DNA from: Syntrophales bacterium
Lineage (GTDB): Bacteria > Desulfobacterota > Syntrophia > Syntrophales > UBA5619
Direction of reading: 5' to 3'
DNA length: 64,000 bases
NCBI GenBank assembly: GCA_023229765.1
Contig: JALNYO010000017.1
Coordinates: 15,353 to 79,352 of the forward strand
Shown: piece by piece, positions 50,424 to 59,262 of the stretch
Numbering within the stretch: position 1 is the first letter of the stretch
Layout of the letters: every line of letters begins with the position of its first letter
Translations under genes and position numbers: made by a program
Notes under the pieces: generated by a model
What the model saw: the letters and a program-made list of their open reading frames with translations, nothing else
The model's database searches: none
Told to the model about the DNA's origin: nothing

Positions 50424-51176
50424 TTACCCGTTATGTCCGCTGTTTAAAGGACAAACCTTGATGCATTCATCGCAGGCAATCCAGTAGTTGTCGCCGGCTG
50501 TGTTGATAACCCGTTCAATTTTTTCCAATCCTTCCCTGGTTTGCAAGGCCAGGGGATAAATGGCATGCTTGATCGCGTAACCAAGGCAGGTCATTTTGTG
50601 AAACCGGCCGTTTTCGTCAAAAGCTTTGGCGGGACAAGCCTTGGCGCAAGACGTGCAGTTGGGCGGGCAGGGATCGGGCGCAAGCATCGGATCGGCTTCT
50701 ATTTCTGCATCGGTGACGACGGCGCCGAACCGCAGGCGCGAACCGTATTGCGGATGATAAGTCTGGCCGCTGCGGCCAAAGCTCCCCAGGCCGGCATTTA
50801 CCGCGGCATGTTTCAAAGACAGCATGCCCCAGGGTTCAAGCTTATGAAAGACCAGCGGGGCATAGCTCGGAACGGGAACGGCGAGGAATTTGCCCTGGGC
50901 TTCGATATAATTGCAAAGGGCCAGGGATATGTCATCAAGACGTTTATAGGTGCTGTGATAGCAGCGGTGCAGTGCATAAAGATGATAATCAGGCGAACTC
51001 AGTATGCCCTGCGGCATGGCGATGCCGAAGACAATAACCGTTGCTGCATTTCGGCAGATGCGCGCCGGATGGTGCGCCTCCGGGGCATCGGCAAACCTTT
51101 CTACTGAAGCAACACCCCAGACTTCAACTTGTGTCTCCAAAAACTTGCCAATTGCCTGCTTCAAGTCACCGCTCAT
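50424..51176 (-). CDS. epoxyqueuosine reductase-like 4Fe-4S protein
   Basis: A 250-aa iron-sulfur protein resembling QueG but short. The N-terminal part has the cobalamin-type region pattern (AVNAGLGSFGRSGQ, PQYGSRLRFGAVVTD). Two clusters follow: CPPNCTSCAKACPAKAF and IACDECIKVCPLNSG. True QueG is about 350-380 aa with a HEAT-repeat tail, absent here, so this may be a related reductase of unknown substrate. GGAGG decides between the ATGs at 51182 and 51176. Confidence 0.8.
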   Translation of the reverse strand: MSGDLKQAIGKFLETQVEVWGVASVERFADAPEAHHPARICRNAATVIVFGIAMPQGILSSPDYHLYALHRCYHSTYKRLDDISLALCNYIEAQGKFLAVPVPSYAPLVFHKLEPWGMLSLKHAAVNAGLGSFGRSGQTYHPQYGSRLRFGAVVTDAEIEADPMLAPDPCPPNCTSCAKACPAKAFDENGRFHKMTCLGYAIKHAIYPLALQTREGLEKIERVINTAGDNYWIACDECIKVCPLNSGHNG

Positions 51177-51229
51177 AATCATGCCTCCCTGTAAGCAAAT
51201 CAATTCCCGCCAAAACGCTTTAAGATACC

Positions 51230-51682
51230 TTAGTCGTCAAAGATTTCAGCACTCCCATGAGTCTGGTTGCACTTATTGCAGCACCCTTTACAGTCAATGC
51301 TTTCATTAGGCGGAAAGCCGCTCTTTCTTCGATAATCCTCAAGCGCCGCCGCAATCGCTTCCTGCGCGAGGTTTGAGCAGTGCATCTTTACCGGCGGCAG
51401 ACCGTCCAGCGCCTCAGCGACAGCTATATTTGTTATTTTCATGGCTTCATCAACGGTCTTGCCCTTTACCAGCTCGGTCGCCATACTGCTTGTAGCGACA
51501 GCGGCCCCGCAGCCAAAGGTCTTGAATTTGGCATCAACGATAATGTTATTCTCGATCTTCAGATACATTTTCATTATATCGCCGCATTTGGGATTACCCA
51601 CCTGGCCTATGCCGCTCGCATCTGCAATTTCTCCGACATTTCTTGGATTTGTAAAATGATCCATGACCTTTGCACTGTACAT
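51230..51682 (-). CDS. iscU: Fe-S cluster scaffold IscU/NifU
   Basis: A 150-aa IscU-type scaffold on which Fe-S clusters are built. The three ligand cysteines are present (NPKCGDIM, TFGCGAAVA, MHCSNLAQ) with the conserved Asp. Unlike typical IscU (about 128 aa) it has a C-terminal tail with a Cys cluster (DCKGCCNKCNQ). That tail is seen in some anaerobe NifU-like proteins and might bind another metal. It lies 27 bp after iscS, the usual pairing. Confidence 0.92.
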   Translation of the reverse strand: MYSAKVMDHFTNPRNVGEIADASGIGQVGNPKCGDIMKMYLKIENNIIVDAKFKTFGCGAAVATSSMATELVKGKTVDEAMKITNIAVAEALDGLPPVKMHCSNLAQEAIAAALEDYRRKSGFPPNESIDCKGCCNKCNQTHGSAEIFDD

Positions 51683-51709
51683 TTTATTTACCTCGTTTTA
51701 CTCTGTTTT

Positions 51710-52906
51710 TTAAAGTTTTTGCGCGCTTTCTTTGTCTTTGACTTCCTCATACAGGGGAGACATTTCTCTCAGCCTGGCGACAATTTTAGGGATCTCCGCC
51801 AGTAAATAATCGACATCTTCCTCGGTGTTTTCTTCTCCAAAGGTCAACCTCAGGGAACCATGGGCTATTTCATGGGGAAGGCCGATAGCCAAAAGCACAT
51901 GTGAGGGGTCTAATGAACCGGAGGCGCAGGCAGAGCCGCTTGACCCGCATACACCCTTCATATCCAGCATCAGCAGCAGTGACTCTCCCTCAATGTACTG
52001 AAAAGAAATATTTACATTGCCGGGCAATCTGCTGCTTCTGTGTCCATTAAGTCTGATATGCGGCACTTTGGCAAAAAGTCCTGCGATTGTCTTTTCCCTC
52101 AGGTTAACCAGTTTTTTATTATATTCAGCAACATTTTCTGTCGCCAATTCAATTGCTTTTCCTAAACCAACAATGCCGGGAATATTTTCTGTGCTGGCCC
52201 TTTTCCCTCTTTCCTGGTGTCCGCCATGGATAAAGGAGGAAATCCGGACGCCTTTGCGAATATAGAGAACCCCTGTTCCTTTAGGCCCGTAGAACTTATG
52301 AGCGGACAACGACAACAGGTCGATATTCATCTTCTCGACATCAATAGGGATATTGCCGACTGCCTGAACGGCATCGGTGTGGAATAAAATGCCATTTTCT
52401 CTTGCCAGAGCGCCGATCTCCGATATTGGTTCTATAGTGCCAATCTCATTATTGGCGAACATTATGCTGATAAGAATGGTAGTATCTTTAATTGCATTTT
52501 TAACCTGCTCCAGGGACACCAGCCCATCACGGTCAACAGGCAGATATGTTACCTCGAAACCCTCTTCTTCCAAATACTTGCATGAATTCAAGATCGCCGC
52601 GTGTTCGATTGCGGAAGTGATAATGTGCTTGCCTTTTTTCTTTTGGGCGGCAGCAATCCCCTTGAGCGCCCAGTTATCGGCCTCACTGCCCGAGCCTGTA
52701 AAATATATTTCTCTTGCCTGCGCGCCGATGGCCCGGGCCACTTTCTCTCGGGTCGCTTCGATGGCGTCTTTGGCCACACGGCCTAAACTGTATATTGAAG
52801 ACGCATTGCCAAAATACTCGCAAAAATATGGTTTCATGGCGTCAAATACTTCCGGCTTTACATAGGTGGTTGCAGCATGATCCAGGTAAATAATTCTATC
52901 TCCCAT
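51710..52906 (-). CDS. iscS: cysteine desulfurase IscS/NifS
   Basis: A 398-aa PLP enzyme that removes sulfur from cysteine for Fe-S and tRNA thiolation. HTDAVQAVGNIP binds PLP, the Schiff-base Lys is in LSAHKFYGPKG, and the catalytic Cys is in GSSGSACASGSL. Full length. Directly followed by iscU on the same strand; no iscR-type regulator is seen upstream. The 250 bp from 52907 to 53160 holds no clear gene. Confidence 0.95.
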   Translation of the reverse strand: MGDRIIYLDHAATTYVKPEVFDAMKPYFCEYFGNASSIYSLGRVAKDAIEATREKVARAIGAQAREIYFTGSGSEADNWALKGIAAAQKKKGKHIITSAIEHAAILNSCKYLEEEGFEVTYLPVDRDGLVSLEQVKNAIKDTTILISIMFANNEIGTIEPISEIGALARENGILFHTDAVQAVGNIPIDVEKMNIDLLSLSAHKFYGPKGTGVLYIRKGVRISSFIHGGHQERGKRASTENIPGIVGLGKAIELATENVAEYNKKLVNLREKTIAGLFAKVPHIRLNGHRSSRLPGNVNISFQYIEGESLLLMLDMKGVCGSSGSACASGSLDPSHVLLAIGLPHEIAHGSLRLTFGEENTEEDVDYLLAEIPKIVARLREMSPLYEEVKDKESAQKL

Positions 52907-53160
52907 AACAACACTCCTTATATGTTATCGCTCAATTTGCAATCAATCGGCACATTGGCAAACACGCAAGTTTTACAGCTTCTTGCAGGCATGTCTAAAT
53001 CAATGCAATCCAATCCTTAGATTGATCAGGCTTTGCTGTTTGACGCTCGGAATATATGGGGGCTCTTTTTGCTTGTCAAGGTATATTTGATTTCATGCCG
53101 TAAAGCGGGAAGATTTGTGTTGTGGACAGCCGCCAGGGGGGAGGATGCGCAGACTTTTTT

Positions 53161-53850
53161 TCAGGACAGCCGTTTTTCTCCTTCTGCCAGTTTTTTCAGC
53201 CCGGCGCGGTTCAGAATTTGGATTTGACGCGCTTCCCGGATTGCAATCAGCCCTTCGTTGCTCATGCGGGCAAGAATCCGTGAAAGGGTTTCGGGAATCG
53301 TTCCCAGCAGGCTGGCAAGCTGGTTTTTGGAGATATCAAGCGTCAACTCGTTGGCGCCCTCTTTTTGGTCGCTCAAAAAGAGAAAATGCGCGGCCAGCCT
53401 CCCCGGCACCTCCCGGAGGGAAAGACTTTCGATCATGCCGGTAAAGAGGCGCAGGCGGCGGGCCAATAAGGCCATCATATTGAGGGCCAGCGCCGGATTT
53501 TTTTTGATCAGATTCACAAAGGCGGGGCGGGGAAAAAAGAAGGTACGGCTGTCTTCCATGGCCTCTGCATACGCGGGGAAACGCTCGCCGGCAAAAACAG
53601 GGACCTCCCCGAAGGGTTCGCCAACGGAGCTTATGTGGAGAATCTGCTCTTTGCCGTCGGGGGAGAGTTTAAATATTTTTACCCGGCCCGAAACGATTAC
53701 GTAGAAACCCTCAGCCTCGTCGCCCTCGGAAAAAATCACCTGGCCCCGTTTGATTAATTTTGCTACCATTATCCGTGCCAGAGCCTGAAGTTGCTCAACG
53801 GGCAGGCCTTCAAACAAAGGGACAGCGGCAATCTGGTTTATGATTTCCAT
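53161..53850 (-). CDS. Crp/Fnr-family transcription regulator
   Basis: A 229-aa regulator with an N-terminal cyclic-nucleotide-binding fold (VIFSEGDEAEGFYVIVSGRV, GEPFGEVPVFAGERFPAYAE) and a C-terminal winged helix (SKNQLASLLGTIPETLSRIL). The E-x-x-S/T-R recognition signature (ETLSR) is of the Fnr/DNR class. It lacks the N-terminal Cys cluster of true Fnr, so sensing is by haem, cyclic nucleotide or something else, as in DNR/HcpR proteins. It diverges from an HD-domain/ferredoxin pair across TTGACTTAAGTCAA, its probable site. Confidence 0.9.
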   Translation of the reverse strand: MEIINQIAAVPLFEGLPVEQLQALARIMVAKLIKRGQVIFSEGDEAEGFYVIVSGRVKIFKLSPDGKEQILHISSVGEPFGEVPVFAGERFPAYAEAMEDSRTFFFPRPAFVNLIKKNPALALNMMALLARRLRLFTGMIESLSLREVPGRLAAHFLFLSDQKEGANELTLDISKNQLASLLGTIPETLSRILARMSNEGLIAIREARQIQILNRAGLKKLAEGEKRLS

Positions 53851-53891
53851 GTTTTTCCCAGTTCCATTCTAATGCAAATTAACATTCCCTT

Positions 53892-53905
53892 TTGACTTAA
53901 GTCAA
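53892..53905. promoter_or_regulatory. Fnr/DNR-type operator TTGACTTAAGTCAA
   Basis: A perfect 14-bp palindrome between the divergent regulator and HD-domain genes. The TTGAC-N4-GTCAA layout is that of Fnr-superfamily proteins with an E-x-x-S-R recognition helix, which the neighbouring regulator has. Confidence 0.75.
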
Positions 53906-53973
53906 GGCTTATGGATTTTTTTCATGTATAGTGCAATCAAGTTTTGGGGAAAATTATTTATGGAGGTATAACC

Positions 53974-54726
53974 ATGCAATGTCCGGGACAAGATACGCGC
54001 TACTGGAAACCGGGGGCCATCTTCGAGTTTCCCTGTACCCACTGCGGCCATCCGATAGAATTCTTCAAGGATGAATCCACCCGCAAATGCAAAAACTGCG
54101 GGCAGACGATGGTAAATCCCAAAATGGACTTCGGCTGCGCCGCCTACTGCCCGCACGCCCAACAGTGCCTCGGCCAACTGCCGCCGGAACTGCTGTCACA
54201 GCGCAAGGAGCTGCTCAAGGATAGAGCGGCCCTGGAGATGAAACGCTACTTCAAACAGGACTTTAAGCGGATTGGGCATGCCACCAGGGTGGCGCGCTAT
54301 GCGGAGCAGATCGGCCGGGAGGAGAAGGGTGATCTGATGGTGATCCTCTGCGCCGCCTATCTCCACGATATCGGCATTCACGAGGCCGAGCGGAAATACA
54401 ACAGCACCGCCGCACACTATCAGGAGGAGGAAGGGCCGCCCATCGCCCGGGAGATCCTGGTTAGACTGGGGGCAGGGGAGGAGATTACCGAGGAGGTGTG
54501 CGACATCGTCGGCCATCACCACCATCCCCGCCCGGAAGAAACGGTTAACTTCAAGGCAGTCTATGATGCAGATCTCATTGTGAATCTGGAAGAAAATAAA
54601 CAGGCGGAAAAAATCGGTGAAGAAAAACTTATTCCGATTATCGAGGCAGCATTTTTGACGGCAAGCGGTCGCAAACTGGCCAAAGAGATGCTGTTGAAGG
54701 ATACCGGCAAGGCATCGCAACACTAA
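53974..54726 (+). CDS. HD-domain protein with N-terminal zinc-ribbon-like cysteines
   Basis: A 250-aa protein, probably a metal-dependent phosphohydrolase. Residues 1-70 hold four Cys pairs (PCTHCGHP, KCKNCGQT, CAAYCPHAQQC), likely binding zinc or a cluster. The HD domain follows: RIGHATRVARYAEQI, YLHDIGIHEA with the metal His-Asp, and DIVGHHHHPRP. GGAGG places the start at 53974. Substrate unknown. It is transcribed from the Fnr-type box and followed after 18 bp by a ferredoxin-like gene; this trio also occurs in other anaerobes, often with nitrosative or redox stress control (recalled family context). Confidence 0.82.
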   Translation: MQCPGQDTRYWKPGAIFEFPCTHCGHPIEFFKDESTRKCKNCGQTMVNPKMDFGCAAYCPHAQQCLGQLPPELLSQRKELLKDRAALEMKRYFKQDFKRIGHATRVARYAEQIGREEKGDLMVILCAAYLHDIGIHEAERKYNSTAAHYQEEEGPPIAREILVRLGAGEEITEEVCDIVGHHHHPRPEETVNFKAVYDADLIVNLEENKQAEKIGEEKLIPIIEAAFLTASGRKLAKEMLLKDTGKASQH

Positions 54727-54744
54727 CATTAAGAGGAGACATAC

Positions 54745-55488
54745 ATGAAGATAAAGAGGAAAATCATCCAGATCGATGAAGAAAAATGCAATGGCTGCGG
54801 TCAGTGCGTGCCCTCCTGCGCGGAAGGGGCGATCACCATAGTGGACGGCAAGGCCCGCCTTTCCGCGGAAAAATATTGCGATGGCCTGGGCGCCTGCCTT
54901 GGGGAATGTCCCCAGGGTGCGCTCACAATCGTCGAGCGTGAAGCGGAGGATTTTGATGAAACGGCGGTAGTGGAGCATCTGGAAGGGAAGAAACTCCCCG
55001 CCAGCGGAGAGTCGCTCACGATGGCCTGCGGCTGTCCCTCCTCCCAGATTCAGAGCTTCCCGCTGGCAACGTCCTGCGCGGAGGCGAACGAACCCCGTTT
55101 GCAGGCAAGCTCCGCCTCAGCGCTTACTCACTGGCCGGTGCAGATATCGCTAGTTCCTCCCACCGCCCCCTTTTTGAAAGGGGCCGATCTGCTGGTGGCG
55201 GCGGACTGCACCCCCGTTGCCTATCCCAATTTCCACAGTGACTTTCTCCAGGGGAAAGCCGTCATGTTGGGGTGCCCGAAATTCGACGATGCGGAGGCCT
55301 ACGTCCGTAAATTCGCGGAAATATTTAAAACGGCTGGCATCAAAAGCGTTACCGTGCTGACCATGGAGGTTCCCTGCTGCCAGGGTCTGCCCGGAATCGT
55401 CAAGAAGGGCATGGCAGCGGCGGGAACAGTCGTGCCATTTCGTCAAGTCATTATCAGCGCACGAGGGGAAATTATTGAGAAAAAATAA
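54745..55488 (+). CDS. 4Fe-4S ferredoxin-domain protein
   Basis: A 247-aa protein. The N-terminus carries two 4Fe-4S ferredoxin motifs (CNGCGQCVPSCAEGAI; CDGLGACLGECPQGAL). A linker follows with a Cys-rich stretch (MACGCPSSQIQ), then a C-terminal domain with VAADCTPVAYP, MLGCPKFDD and VPCCQGLPG that could hold further metal sites. It is the second gene of the operon with the HD-domain protein and probably acts as an electron carrier or redox sensor; the specific role is unknown. Confidence 0.82.
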   Translation: MKIKRKIIQIDEEKCNGCGQCVPSCAEGAITIVDGKARLSAEKYCDGLGACLGECPQGALTIVEREAEDFDETAVVEHLEGKKLPASGESLTMACGCPSSQIQSFPLATSCAEANEPRLQASSASALTHWPVQISLVPPTAPFLKGADLLVAADCTPVAYPNFHSDFLQGKAVMLGCPKFDDAEAYVRKFAEIFKTAGIKSVTVLTMEVPCCQGLPGIVKKGMAAAGTVVPFRQVIISARGEIIEKK

Positions 55489-55556
55489 TGGTATCGGCGC
55501 TCCCATACCGTGGAAAATGCGTGCATAACAGGTAAATTTATAGCGGCATGTTTGTA

Positions 55557-55642
55557 TAAAAATCCCCCCATCCCCCCTTTGCCAAAGGAGGGTAAGGGGG
55601 GATTTTCATGCTTCGTTGTGCCCCACGGGCATGGGGGCTTAT
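55557..55642. repeat. repeat family D, full copy 2
   Basis: AAAATCCCCCCATCCCCCCT, hairpin, GGGGGGATTTTCATGCTTCG, ending in GGCATGGGGGCTTAT. It sits between the convergent ferredoxin and ABC-transporter genes. The remaining bases to 55734 show no gene. Confidence 0.7.
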
Positions 55643-55734
55643 ATGAAAATAGAATTTATACTAACAATATCTGGGTCTTACAGCGCAGAACTTTTGGAAC
55701 CTGCGGACGCGACGGAGTGCGTCCCTCCAGCGGT

Positions 55735-57477
55735 TCATGTTGCCGGAAGCAGAGGGGGAATTGCCGCGCCTTGGGGATTATTCAGGATATCCCTGCTGTC
55801 GAATAGCCACTCGCCGTTTCCCCGCAGTTGCAGAACCTGTTCGTGAAACGCCAGAAGGCTGGAACGATGGCCGACGCTTATGTAAGTGGCCCCGCTTTTT
55901 TGCAGTTCATGATAAAGATTTGCTTCATTGGCCTCGTCGAGGGCGCTTGTGGCTTCATCGAGGAGCGCATAGCGGGGTTCGGTCAGCAAAAGCCGGGCAA
56001 AGGCCAAGCGCTGCTGTTCCCCCAGCGACAGCAGTTGTCCCCAGTCGAGTTCCGCGTCGAGCCCGCCGACCCGCTCCGGTAGATCCTTAAGGTTTACCCT
56101 TTCCAAAGCGCCGTTCAGCGTTGCGTCGTCAACTGTTTTTTCCGTGTGGGGATAGAGAAGCTGTTCCCGAAGCGAACCGATAACCATATAGGGACGTTGA
56201 GGCAAAAACAGCATCTGGTCAAAAGGCGGCCGTTCGATCATCCCTTCGCCTGTTTCCCAGAGGCCGGCTATTGCCCGCAGGAGCGAACTTTTGCCGACGC
56301 CGCTGACTCCCGTGATCAGCAAACCCTTTCCTGAGCTGGCCCGCACGGAAAGATCGCGGATGAGGGTTTTTTTATCGTCGGGGGTTTTTAAGGTAACGCG
56401 CCGCAGTTCCAGATGGGATTCTTCTTTCGCAGCAATGTGGGGAGCATCCTCGACTCTTTTTGTCGATCCGCTGTCATCAATGGCCGTGGAAAATGTTTCC
56501 AGACGGGTGATACCGGCGACAAAACCGGTTAGCTGTTCGAACTGCGAGACGATGATGGAAAGGGCGCCAAGAACCTGGACAAAGGCGCTTTCCGCCTGGG
56601 TTACGACGCCGAATTTTATTTGTCCGGCAAAGTACAAAGGCGCCATCACAACAACGGGCAGCACCAGAATTATGTACTCGTAACCCTTCGTGAAAAATTC
56701 CAGGTTTCGCTGCCAGCCGATCAGAAAACGGAGGTTTTTTATTGCGATGAGCAGACGATCCTTGACTTGATTCTGCTCCCGTTCTTCCCCGCGGTAAAAC
56801 GCGATTGATTCGGCGTTGTCGCGCACGTGCACGAGTCCATACCGCAGGTCTGCCTCTTTGCGAAGCTGCATGAAATTAAGATTGACCAGTTTCTTGCCGA
56901 AAAAAAAGGTGACCGTCGTGCCGATGGCGGCATAGCCCAAAAGGATAAGGACAAGCTTGATGGAAATGCCCCATAGAATGCCGATAAACGAGATCAACTG
57001 AACAATGGAAAAAAAGATAATTGATAGAAATTCAAGACTTGTCGCGGTAAACGCTGAGATGTCCTGAGAGATGCGCTGGTCGGGATTGTCGATTTCCCGG
57101 TTGTCCTTGATGTGATAATAGGCCCTGTTCCGGAAGTACTTATCCAGAAAATGGCGGGTGAGCCAAAGCCGCCAGTTGACACTCAAGATTCGTCGGGTAA
57201 ACGAGTAAAAGACGCTGACCGGGGTAGCGATGATAAAGATGCCAAGATACAAAAGCAGATTTTTATTGAACGCCGAAATATTTTTTTCCGAAAGGGCGGT
57301 CATGAAATCCCTGCCGACAAAATTCAACGTCACATTTAAAGCTGTAAAGAAAAAAAGCAGCAAAAGCAAAAGCGTAAGTACGCCCGTTGCGCGCCATTTT
57401 TCGGCGGAAAGCCAGTACATTTTGGCAATCTCCCAAAAACGCTTCCACAGGTGCCGGTCAAAAACATTCGTTTCCAA
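55735..57477 (-). CDS. ABC transporter, SbmA/BacA-like fused permease-ATPase
   Basis: About 580 aa. The N-terminal half is a six-helix permease of the SbmA/YddA type (VTLNFVGRDFMTALSEK, RIFLDK-like helices, NPDQRISQDISAFT). The C-terminal ATPase has Walker A TGVSGVGKSSLLRAIAG, signature LSLGEQQRLAFARLLL and Walker B YALLDEATSALDE. Relatives move vitamin B12, peptides or bleomycin. AGGAGG lies 6 bp before TTG at 57477, which I take as the start; the ATG at 57564 would overlap the preceding gene by 68 bp. Confidence 0.88.
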   Translation of the reverse strand: METNVFDRHLWKRFWEIAKMYWLSAEKWRATGVLTLLLLLLFFFTALNVTLNFVGRDFMTALSEKNISAFNKNLLLYLGIFIIATPVSVFYSFTRRILSVNWRLWLTRHFLDKYFRNRAYYHIKDNREIDNPDQRISQDISAFTATSLEFLSIIFFSIVQLISFIGILWGISIKLVLILLGYAAIGTTVTFFFGKKLVNLNFMQLRKEADLRYGLVHVRDNAESIAFYRGEEREQNQVKDRLLIAIKNLRFLIGWQRNLEFFTKGYEYIILVLPVVVMAPLYFAGQIKFGVVTQAESAFVQVLGALSIIVSQFEQLTGFVAGITRLETFSTAIDDSGSTKRVEDAPHIAAKEESHLELRRVTLKTPDDKKTLIRDLSVRASSGKGLLITGVSGVGKSSLLRAIAGLWETGEGMIERPPFDQMLFLPQRPYMVIGSLREQLLYPHTEKTVDDATLNGALERVNLKDLPERVGGLDAELDWGQLLSLGEQQRLAFARLLLTEPRYALLDEATSALDEANEANLYHELQKSGATYISVGHRSSLLAFHEQVLQLRGNGEWLFDSRDILNNPQGAAIPPLLPAT

Positions 57478-57496
57478 ATAAACCTCCTGTAACAGG

Positions 57497-57781
57497 TCAA
57501 CATCGATATTTTTTATATCCGAAAAATACCCAGACTCCCCCCCAGAAAATGAAGGCGGGGGCAATCCCGGCGTATAGATATAACAATAAGTTCTTATCCC
57601 AAGGCTCTATAAATGCCGCAAGACCCGCAAGCCATAAAATGGTAACCAGTATCGCCAGACGCATCCAGCCGGTAAGTACGGAGGGTTTGGCGGCCTCGCG
57701 AGTAGCTGTTTTGCCTGCCCTCAGCCGGGGAATATAAAACAGCGCCAAAGCGATAACGATAAGCAGCAAGATTTCCTGCAT
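57497..57781 (-). CDS. small membrane protein (94 aa)
   Basis: Three hydrophobic helices (residues 3-15, 40-58 and 66-88). Not recognised. It lies between the phosphomannomutase/phosphoglucomutase and the ABC transporter genes and ends 19 bp before the latter's TTG start, so it may be its cotranscribed partner. Confidence 0.6.
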   Translation of the reverse strand: MQEILLLIVIALALFYIPRLRAGKTATREAAKPSVLTGWMRLAILVTILWLAGLAAFIEPWDKNLLLYLYAGIAPAFIFWGGVWVFFGYKKYRC

Positions 57782-57795
57782 GTCCAGCCTCAGGG

Positions 57796-59157
57796 TTAAA
57801 AAGTTTCGTCTTGATTTAGCGCCTTTTCCAGGACAGACTCCATCTCTTTACGAATTGCTTCGAGCCGCGGCTGCGTCTGTGCCTCGAAGCGCAGAACAAG
57901 CACCGGCTGTGTGTTGGAGGCCCTGATGAGCCCCCAGCCGTCGCCGAAATTGACCCGCACCCCGTCGATGGCGACTATGTCATGGCCCTCTTTGTAATAA
58001 TCGCGAATTGACTCAACAATTCCGAATTTCCGGCGGTCGGGGCAGTCTATTCTAATTTCGGGGGTTGAAAAACTCTCTGGGACATCGGATAAAAGTGCGG
58101 ATAGCTTCTGATCTGTTTGCGAAAGAATCTCCAGAAGGCGCAATGATGCGTAAATGGCGTCGTCAAACCCGAAATAGCGATCCGCGAAAAAGATATGGCC
58201 GCTCATCTCGCCGGCAAGGAGGGCCTTTTCCTCTTTCATCTTACCCTTGATCAGCGAGTGGCCGGCCTTCCACATGATGGCGCGCCCGCCATGATTGGTA
58301 ATGTCGTCGTAGAGTCTTTGCGAACATTTAACCTCGCCGATGATTGCGGCGCCGGGATTGTCTTTCAGGATAAAGCGGGCGAAAAGCAGCAACAGCTCAT
58401 CCCCCCACAGCACTTTTCCCTGATCCGTGACCACGCCGATCCGGTCAGCATCACCGTCATAGGCAATGCCGAGGTCGGCTTTTTCCACGAGGACGCGGCG
58501 GACCAGTTCCTGAAGATTTTCCGGAACGGTCGGATCGGGGAAGTGGTTGGGAAAGCAGCCGTTCGGATCGCAGTATAAATCGGCAACCTGGCAACCATAT
58601 CTCTTTAACAGAGGCAGGGCGAATATCCCGCCTACCCCGTTTCCGGCATCGAGAACGATTTTTTGCCCGGGCTTGATTGTTACATGCTCGAACAGGTAGT
58701 TCTCATAAGCTTCGGCAATGTCCTGACGATTATATTGACCAGCGCCGTTTACGTAGGCCCCCGCTTCCATGATCTTCCTCAATTCCTGAATCTGCTCGCC
58801 ATAGATCGTATCGGGGCCTATACATATTTTGAAACCATTGAAATCAGGAGGGTTATGGCTTCCGGTGACCATGACGCCGCCTTCCGTCCGGAGATGACGG
58901 ATGGCAAAATAGAGGATCGGGGTTGCACACAGGCCGATATCGATAACAGCGATTCCTGCGGACATGATCCCTTTCCCCACTTGAGACAGGTAGCTTTCGG
59001 AGCTAAGACGACAATCCCGTCCCAGAGCCATCCTTTTTACCCCTTGTCGGACTGCGTAAGCACCGATCGCCCTTCCCAGCAGATAGACGAACTCCTCGTC
59101 AAGATCGACTGCGACAACACCTCGGACATCGTACTCGCGAAAAACCGCTGGATTCAT
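57796..59157 (-). CDS. phosphomannomutase/phosphoglucomutase
   Basis: A 453-aa alpha-D-phosphohexomutase of the AlgC type, interconverting hexose 1- and 6-phosphates for polysaccharide and nucleotide-sugar synthesis. Ser100 is the phosphoserine (VMVTGSHNPPDF). The metal loop is YDGDADRIGVV, the sugar-binding loop GEMSGHIFF, and the phosphate-binding end LIRASNTQPVLV. The start is placed at 59157 because AGAGGTG precedes it; the earlier ATG at 59178 belongs to a repeat D copy. Confidence 0.93.
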   Translation of the reverse strand: MNPAVFREYDVRGVVAVDLDEEFVYLLGRAIGAYAVRQGVKRMALGRDCRLSSESYLSQVGKGIMSAGIAVIDIGLCATPILYFAIRHLRTEGGVMVTGSHNPPDFNGFKICIGPDTIYGEQIQELRKIMEAGAYVNGAGQYNRQDIAEAYENYLFEHVTIKPGQKIVLDAGNGVGGIFALPLLKRYGCQVADLYCDPNGCFPNHFPDPTVPENLQELVRRVLVEKADLGIAYDGDADRIGVVTDQGKVLWGDELLLLFARFILKDNPGAAIIGEVKCSQRLYDDITNHGGRAIMWKAGHSLIKGKMKEEKALLAGEMSGHIFFADRYFGFDDAIYASLRLLEILSQTDQKLSALLSDVPESFSTPEIRIDCPDRRKFGIVESIRDYYKEGHDIVAIDGVRVNFGDGWGLIRASNTQPVLVLRFEAQTQPRLEAIRKEMESVLEKALNQDETF

Positions 59158-59175
59158 TTTCACCTCTTGATTTTG

Positions 59176-59262
59176 CATGAAAATCCCCCCATCCCCCCTT
59201 TACCAAAGGGGGGTAAGGGGGGATTTTCATGCTTCGTTGCGCCCCACGGGCATGGGGGTTTA
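59176..59262. repeat. repeat family D, full copy 3
   Basis: CATGAAAATCCCCCCATCCC, hairpin, GGGGGGATTTTCATGCTTCG and CATGGGGGTTTATA. Its left end supplies an ATG upstream of the mutase; its right end supplies the TAA stop of the CoA-transferase gene. Confidence 0.75.
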
